A stretch of DNA of 7,858 bases from JBOGWA01 sp050693155 (GTDB lineage: Bacteria; Actinomycetota; UBA4738; CALAEC01): NCBI GenBank assembly GCA_050693155.1, contig JBOGWA010000133.1:1-7858 (forward strand), written 5' to 3'. The stretch's first letter is position 1. Each line of letters opens with the position of its first letter. The notes below the pieces were generated by a model. The model was given only the letters and a program-made list of their open reading frames with translations. It ran no database searches and was not told where the DNA came from. The position numbers were made by a program, and so were the translations under genes. This document shows positions 4,791 through 7,858 of this stretch, one piece after another.

Positions 4791-6119
4791 GTGTTCGACA
4801 GCGTTCTCGTCGCCAACCGAGGGGAGATCGCCTGCCGCGCCATCAGGACGCTCAGGGATCTCGGGATCCGCGCCGTCACCGTCCACTCGGATGCCGACGC
4901 GAGCGCGAAGCACGTCAGGGAAGCGGATGAGGCGATCCGGATCGGCGGTCCGCCCACGGCTTCCTATCTGAACGTCGCGGCGGTTATCGATGCAGCGAGG
5001 ACGTCGGGCGCGCAGGCGGTTCACCCCGGGTACGGATTTCTCTCGGAGAATCCCTCGTTTGCTCGTGAAGTTGAGGCTGCGGGGCTTGTGTGGATCGGTC
5101 CCCCGGCGGAGGTTCTCGAGCTCGCGGGCCACAAGCTTGCCGCTCGTGAAGCGTTCCAGCAGAGCGGGTTTCCCGTGCTCGCCGGAGGTGGCCCGTTCGC
5201 AACCGCTGAGGGCGCGGTGAGCGCCGCCACCACGATCGGTTACCCCGTAATGGTCAAGGCCGTCATGGGAGGGGGCGGTATCGGTATGAGCGTCGCGGAA
5301 GACGAGTCGGCGCTTCGCGCGGCGGTCGAGACGGCATCGGCACGCGGTGAACGGTTCTTCGGGGACGCCTCCGTCTACCTCGAGCGCTACCTCCCCAACG
5401 CGCGCCACGTCGAGATCCAGGTGCTGTTCGATGGGGCCGGGTCCGGAGTCCACCTCTACGAGCGTGAGTGTTCCGTGCAGCGACGGCACCAGAAAGTGAT
5501 CGAGGAGACCCCTTCCCCGGCGGTGGACGCTGCCTTGCGGACCGAGATGACCGAGGCGGCCCTGCGCGCCATGAAGACGATCGGATACGTGGGCGCCGGA
5601 ACCGTGGAGTGTCTCTTGAATCGGGAGGGTGATTTCTTCTTCCTCGAGGTGAACGCCCGGATCCAGGTTGAGCACCCCGTGACGGAATTGGTCACCGGTG
5701 TCGACCTGATCGCCGAGCAGCTAAGGATCGCGGCCGGCGACCGGATCTCGCTCGACGGCACCCCGCCCAGGAACGGCCACGCCATCGAGTGCCGGGTTTA
5801 CGCAGAGGATCCGATGACGTTTCTGCCGTCGCCGGGAAAGATCGATCACCTTAGTCTCGGGGAATCGGCGCGCGTAAACAACAATCGTTACGACTTCGGC
5901 TACGACGAAGGTGACGAGGTTCCCATGTTCTATGACCCGCTCATCGGCAAGGTGGCCGTGCACGGGGGAGCGCGGCAGTCGTCGGTCGCAATGATGCGTG
6001 CGGCACTCCAGGACCTGCGGCTCACTGGTGTGAAAACGAATCTTCCTGCCCTCGAGTCCGTGCTCGAGGATGAGGGTTTCGCATCGGGTGACTACGACAC
6101 CGGAATCCTCGAGCGATGA
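4791..6119 (+). CDS. accC: Biotin carboxylase subunit of an acyl-CoA carboxylase
   Basis: The enzyme carboxylates biotin on a carrier protein using ATP and bicarbonate, the first half-reaction of acetyl-, propionyl- or methylcrotonyl-CoA carboxylases. The 442-residue protein has the full order: N-terminal domain (VLVANRGEIACRAIRT), ATP-grasp and C-terminal domain. Counterparts of the E. coli residues are Lys115 (K116), Lys156 (K159), His206 (H209), Lys235 (K238), Glu273 (E276), Glu286 (E288), Arg290 (R292), the QVE triad 292-294 and Arg335 (R338). The glycine loop reads GGGGIGM (160-166), with Ile164 where E. coli has Arg. The protein ends at 'GDYDTGILER', the normal end of a free biotin carboxylase. 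No biotin carrier domain follows, unlike the fused alpha subunits usual in Mycobacterium and Streptomyces. The start is GTG 4791, with no Shine-Dalgarno but a -10 10 nt upstream. The stop overlaps the next gene by ATGA. The acyl-CoA substrate cannot be told. Confidence 0.93.
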   Translation: MFDSVLVANRGEIACRAIRTLRDLGIRAVTVHSDADASAKHVREADEAIRIGGPPTASYLNVAAVIDAARTSGAQAVHPGYGFLSENPSFAREVEAAGLVWIGPPAEVLELAGHKLAAREAFQQSGFPVLAGGGPFATAEGAVSAATTIGYPVMVKAVMGGGGIGMSVAEDESALRAAVETASARGERFFGDASVYLERYLPNARHVEIQVLFDGAGSGVHLYERECSVQRRHQKVIEETPSPAVDAALRTEMTEAALRAMKTIGYVGAGTVECLLNREGDFFFLEVNARIQVEHPVTELVTGVDLIAEQLRIAAGDRISLDGTPPRNGHAIECRVYAEDPMTFLPSPGKIDHLSLGESARVNNNRYDFGYDEGDEVPMFYDPLIGKVAVHGGARQSSVAMMRAALQDLRLTGVKTNLPALESVLEDEGFASGDYDTGILER

Positions 6120-6880
6120 CGGCTGTTCGGTACGAGACGCGTGGACCGGCGGCGTGGCTGACAATCGATCGAGAGGACCGGCGCAACGCGATCTCGCCAG
6201 AGGTCATCCGGGAGCTCCTGGACGGGCTTGCTCGGGCAGCGAAGGACGACCCGGTACGCGCGGTCGTCCTGACCGGGGCCGGGGAGAAGGCGTTCTGTGC
6301 GGGAGGGGACATCGGCGGGTTCGCGGAGGCGGAAGCCGAATCCGCTCCTGCCGCGATCGCAAGGCTCCTGGATGCGCTCTGGCATCACCCGAAGCCCGTG
6401 ATCGCGCGCGTGAACGGCCACGCGCTCGGCGGTGGCTTCGGGCTCATGCTCGCGTGCGACCTCGTGGTCGCAGCAGACGACGTCGAGGTCGGAACTCCAG
6501 AGATCAACATCGGCCTCTGGCCGCACGTGATCACGGTCGTGATCCAGAGAACGGTCCCACGGAAGGTCGCGATCGAGATGATGCTCACCGGAAGACGGGT
6601 GTCCGCGAATGAGGCGGCAGGTTGGGGCATCGTCAATCGGGTCGTTCCGCGCGGTGAGCTCGACTCCGCTGTCGAACAACTGATCGATGAGCTTGCGGGG
6701 AAGAGCCCTGCGATCCTCAAGCTGGGGAAGCGGTCATTCGTCGGCGCCGAGGACCTCGATTTCGGGCGAGCGATCCAGCATCTGAAAGAAACGCTCGCAG
6801 AGAATCTCGAAGCCGAGGACCTCGTCGAGGGAGTCTCGGCGTTCCTCCAGAAGCGCAAACCCGACTGGAAGGGTCGCTAG
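6116..6880 (+). CDS. Enoyl-CoA hydratase/isomerase (crotonase) family protein
   Basis: This 254-residue crotonase-fold protein should act on a CoA thioester. Oxyanion-hole segments are 'AFCAGGDIGGF' (59-69) and 'GHALGGGFGLMLACDLVVA' (101-119). Glu129 in 'TPEINIGL' corresponds to the catalytic Glu164 of rat mitochondrial hydratase, but the position of Glu144 is Gly109. With one catalytic acid, the protein may be an isomerase, a hydratase of a different subfamily, or another crotonase enzyme rather than a classic beta-oxidation hydratase. The C-terminus 'EDLVEGVSAFLQKRKPDWKG' is the typical CoA-binding end. The start ATG overlaps the accC stop as ATGA, so translation is coupled. A biotin carboxylase beside a crotonase recalls leucine/isovalerate degradation (methylcrotonyl-CoA carboxylase and methylglutaconyl-CoA hydratase), but the carboxyltransferase and acyl-CoA dehydrogenase are not in the window. 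Confidence 0.9.
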   Translation: MTAVRYETRGPAAWLTIDREDRRNAISPEVIRELLDGLARAAKDDPVRAVVLTGAGEKAFCAGGDIGGFAEAEAESAPAAIARLLDALWHHPKPVIARVNGHALGGGFGLMLACDLVVAADDVEVGTPEINIGLWPHVITVVIQRTVPRKVAIEMMLTGRRVSANEAAGWGIVNRVVPRGELDSAVEQLIDELAGKSPAILKLGKRSFVGAEDLDFGRAIQHLKETLAENLEAEDLVEGVSAFLQKRKPDWKGR

Positions 6881-6914
6881 ATCTCACCTTGCGCCTGTTT
6901 CCCCAGGGGAGTAA

Positions 6915-6943
6915 TCCTCCTGTCGGATTCCCTGATAGGAGGG
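6915..6943 (+). promoter_or_regulatory. 12-bp hairpin sequestering the lipoprotein Shine-Dalgarno
   Basis: Bases 6915-6926 pair without gap to 6932-6943 (nine Watson-Crick and three G-U pairs) around the 5-nt loop ATTCC. The right arm contains the Shine-Dalgarno AGGAGG (6937-6942) and the left arm an exact anti-Shine-Dalgarno CCTCCT (6916-6921). No T-tract follows, so it is not an intrinsic terminator. It probably controls access of ribosomes to the lipoprotein start at 6951. GGGAG at 6907-6911 could pair instead with the left arm (CTCCT, 6917-6921) and free the ribosome site. Confidence 0.6.
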
Positions 6944-6950
6944 CGGCTAG

Positions 6951-7388
6951 ATGATCCGACGTCCCGAGGTTCGCGTGGCCGCGTTCGCGGCAATCCTCAT
7001 GGCGCTCCCCGCTTGCGGAGGTGATGACGTGCCAACGGTCCCTGAGCCGGGCGCGTCGCCACCCGCAGCTTCGGGCGCGCTCACGAGTTCGGGGGTCGAG
7101 TCGTGCCTGGCCGATGCGGGAGTCGAGCTCGCTACTGGAGAGACGCCGACGATCGAGGGCGAGCTGGGGATCGGGATCGAGCCTGGATCCGGCCCGCTTT
7201 TGCCCGGCGACCTAAATGCGGCCGTGTTCGTCTACGCATCCGAAGAAGCCGCGACGAGCGCCCAGACGGCGCTGCAGGGTGCGGCTTTCAATCAGCTGGT
7301 CGTGTCGGCGAATGCCCTCATTGTCTACGCGGCTCCTGTCAGCGAGGAGACCACGGTGGCGATCGAGGCCTGCACCTCAACCGGATAG
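6951..7388 (+). CDS. Small secreted lipoprotein of unknown function
   Basis: The 145-residue product begins MIRRPEVRVAAFAAILMALP, a basic n-region and hydrophobic core, followed by a lipobox-like LPAC with Cys22 as the lipidation site. After 'CGGDD' comes a Pro/Ala/Ser-rich linker (about 27-46), then a small domain with 'VESCLADAGVEL' (49-60), a strand 'NAAVFVYASEEAATSAQTAL' (89-108), 'NALIVYAAPVS' (121-131) and a last 'AIEACTSTG'. Cys52 and Cys141 are placed at both ends of the domain and may form a disulfide outside the membrane. I do not recognise a named family, although this 'CL...G / VYV / vvvy / v..C' layout recalls small actinobacterial surface lipoproteins. ATG 6951 has AGGAGG 8 nt upstream, inside a stable hairpin. 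The membrane-protein gene follows 8 nt after the stop, so an operon is likely. Confidence 0.82.
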   Translation: MIRRPEVRVAAFAAILMALPACGGDDVPTVPEPGASPPAASGALTSSGVESCLADAGVELATGETPTIEGELGIGIEPGSGPLLPGDLNAAVFVYASEEAATSAQTALQGAAFNQLVVSANALIVYAAPVSEETTVAIEACTSTG

Positions 7389-7396
7389 GGAACCTA

Positions 7397-7858
7397 TTGG
7401 CGGTTGAGGGAGGCGGGGGCGGAGCGGTCATAGGGATCGTCATCGGATTGGGGCTGCTCAGCTTTGTGTGGGCATTCATCTCCGCCAAAATCTGGCAAAA
7501 CAAGGGTGGTTCCTTCGGCGTCGGATTCGCCCTCGGCTTCTTCCTAGGTGCCATTGGGCTCATCATCGCGGCTCTTGCGAGCCCTTCGGGAGGGCGTTCC
7601 GCGGGTCAGACGACCCCAGACGTCGCATTCCCGCCGGAGGCCACTCGGGGGCACCCTCCGATCGCCGCGCCGACTTCGGCCGCTGGCGTGCCCGTGGGTC
7701 CGTCGTCACTCTCGAACCCCGAACGAGCGCAACTCGTCGCCGCCATGGTTGCACGCTGGGGGCCGGCTCCAGCCGGAAATTGTGACATTTGCAACGATCC
7801 CATCCAGCCGACTGGGAGTCATAGGGTGCCCGCCGTTGAGTTTCAGAGCGTGGTAATC
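7397..7858 (+). CDS. Two-helix membrane protein with C-terminal CxxC, TTG start, incomplete at right edge
   Basis: An uninterrupted frame of 154 codons runs from TTG 7397 to the window end. The product has a glycine-rich start (LAVEGGGGGAVIGIVIGLGL), a first transmembrane helix about 9-31, a short 'KIWQNKGGS' loop, a second helix about 40-61 ('GVGFALGFFLGAIGLIIAAL'), a Pro/Ala/Ser-rich linker (about 62-105), an amphipathic stretch 'NPERAQLVAAMVARWGP' and 'NCDICNDPIQPTGSHRV', where Cys129-x2-Cys132 looks like half of a zinc ribbon. 'NKG.SFGVGFALGFFLGAIGLIIA' resembles the hydrophobic hairpin of small actinobacterial membrane proteins that often carry a zinc ribbon. No ATG or GTG suits the N-terminus. 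AGGGA at 7387-7391 lies 5 nt before the TTG and overlaps the stop of the lipoprotein, so coupling is likely. Function is unknown. The end, and any second CxxC, are outside the window. Confidence 0.7.
   Translation, partial: MAVEGGGGGAVIGIVIGLGLLSFVWAFISAKIWQNKGGSFGVGFALGFFLGAIGLIIAALASPSGGRSAGQTTPDVAFPPEATRGHPPIAAPTSAAGVPVGPSSLSNPERAQLVAAMVARWGPAPAGNCDICNDPIQPTGSHRVPAVEFQSVVI

Noticed and set aside
4746..5675. Long minus-strand frame opposite accC
   Set aside because: Antisense to an intact biotin carboxylase with all catalytic residues; the product is His/Arg-rich with no fold.
1..7858. CRISPR array, tRNA/rRNA genes, insertion sequences
   Set aside because: No regularly spaced repeats, no cloverleaf with TTCGANTC-type arm, and no transposase or terminal inverted repeats were found by reading both strands.

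Overview
The window is GC-rich and densely coded. It most likely comes from a member of the Actinomycetota, perhaps an uncultivated lineage. The evidence is a SigR/RsrA-type redox sigma and anti-sigma pair, a BldC-type small regulator, a luciferase-like protein of a probably F420-dependent family, frequent GTG/TTG starts, and several genes that look leaderless, with a -10 box only 6-10 nt before the start codon. No mobile element, tRNA, rRNA or CRISPR array was seen. I could not assign a genus.

Layout: (1) 1-78, minus strand: N-terminus of an alpha/beta hydrolase running off the left edge. (2) 262-1266, plus: luciferase-like oxidoreductase, divergent from the hydrolase. (3) 1276-3258, minus: complete FtsH membrane protease, convergent with the oxidoreductase; both TAG stops lie inside one small terminator hairpin. 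(4) 3313-4171, plus: sigR-like ECF sigma factor overlapping an rsrA-like zinc anti-sigma gene, divergent from ftsH across 54 bp. (5) 4230-4421: a small probable zinc-binding protein, then a promoter-bearing gap. (6) 4540-4737: BldC-like regulator with a strong Shine-Dalgarno. (7) 4791-6880: stand-alone biotin carboxylase (AccC type) overlapping by ATGA with an enoyl-CoA hydratase/isomerase family gene. (8) 6951-7388: small secreted lipoprotein whose Shine-Dalgarno is buried in a 12-bp hairpin. (9) 7397-right edge: a TTG-started two-helix membrane protein with a C-terminal CxxC, incomplete.

How the genes fit together: FtsH (membrane protein quality control) and SigR/RsrA (thiol-oxidative stress response) share one short divergent control region, which suggests a proteostasis and redox stress block. 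AccC plus the crotonase-family enzyme form an acyl-CoA metabolism operon with unknown substrate; the carboxyltransferase and biotin carrier are not in this window. The lipoprotein and membrane protein form a probable envelope operon of unknown function. I found no clear new defence or mobile system. The most unusual points are the dual-stop terminator, the sequestered lipoprotein ribosome binding site with a possible alternative fold, the membrane gene that begins with TTG, and the small zinc protein behind rsrA.
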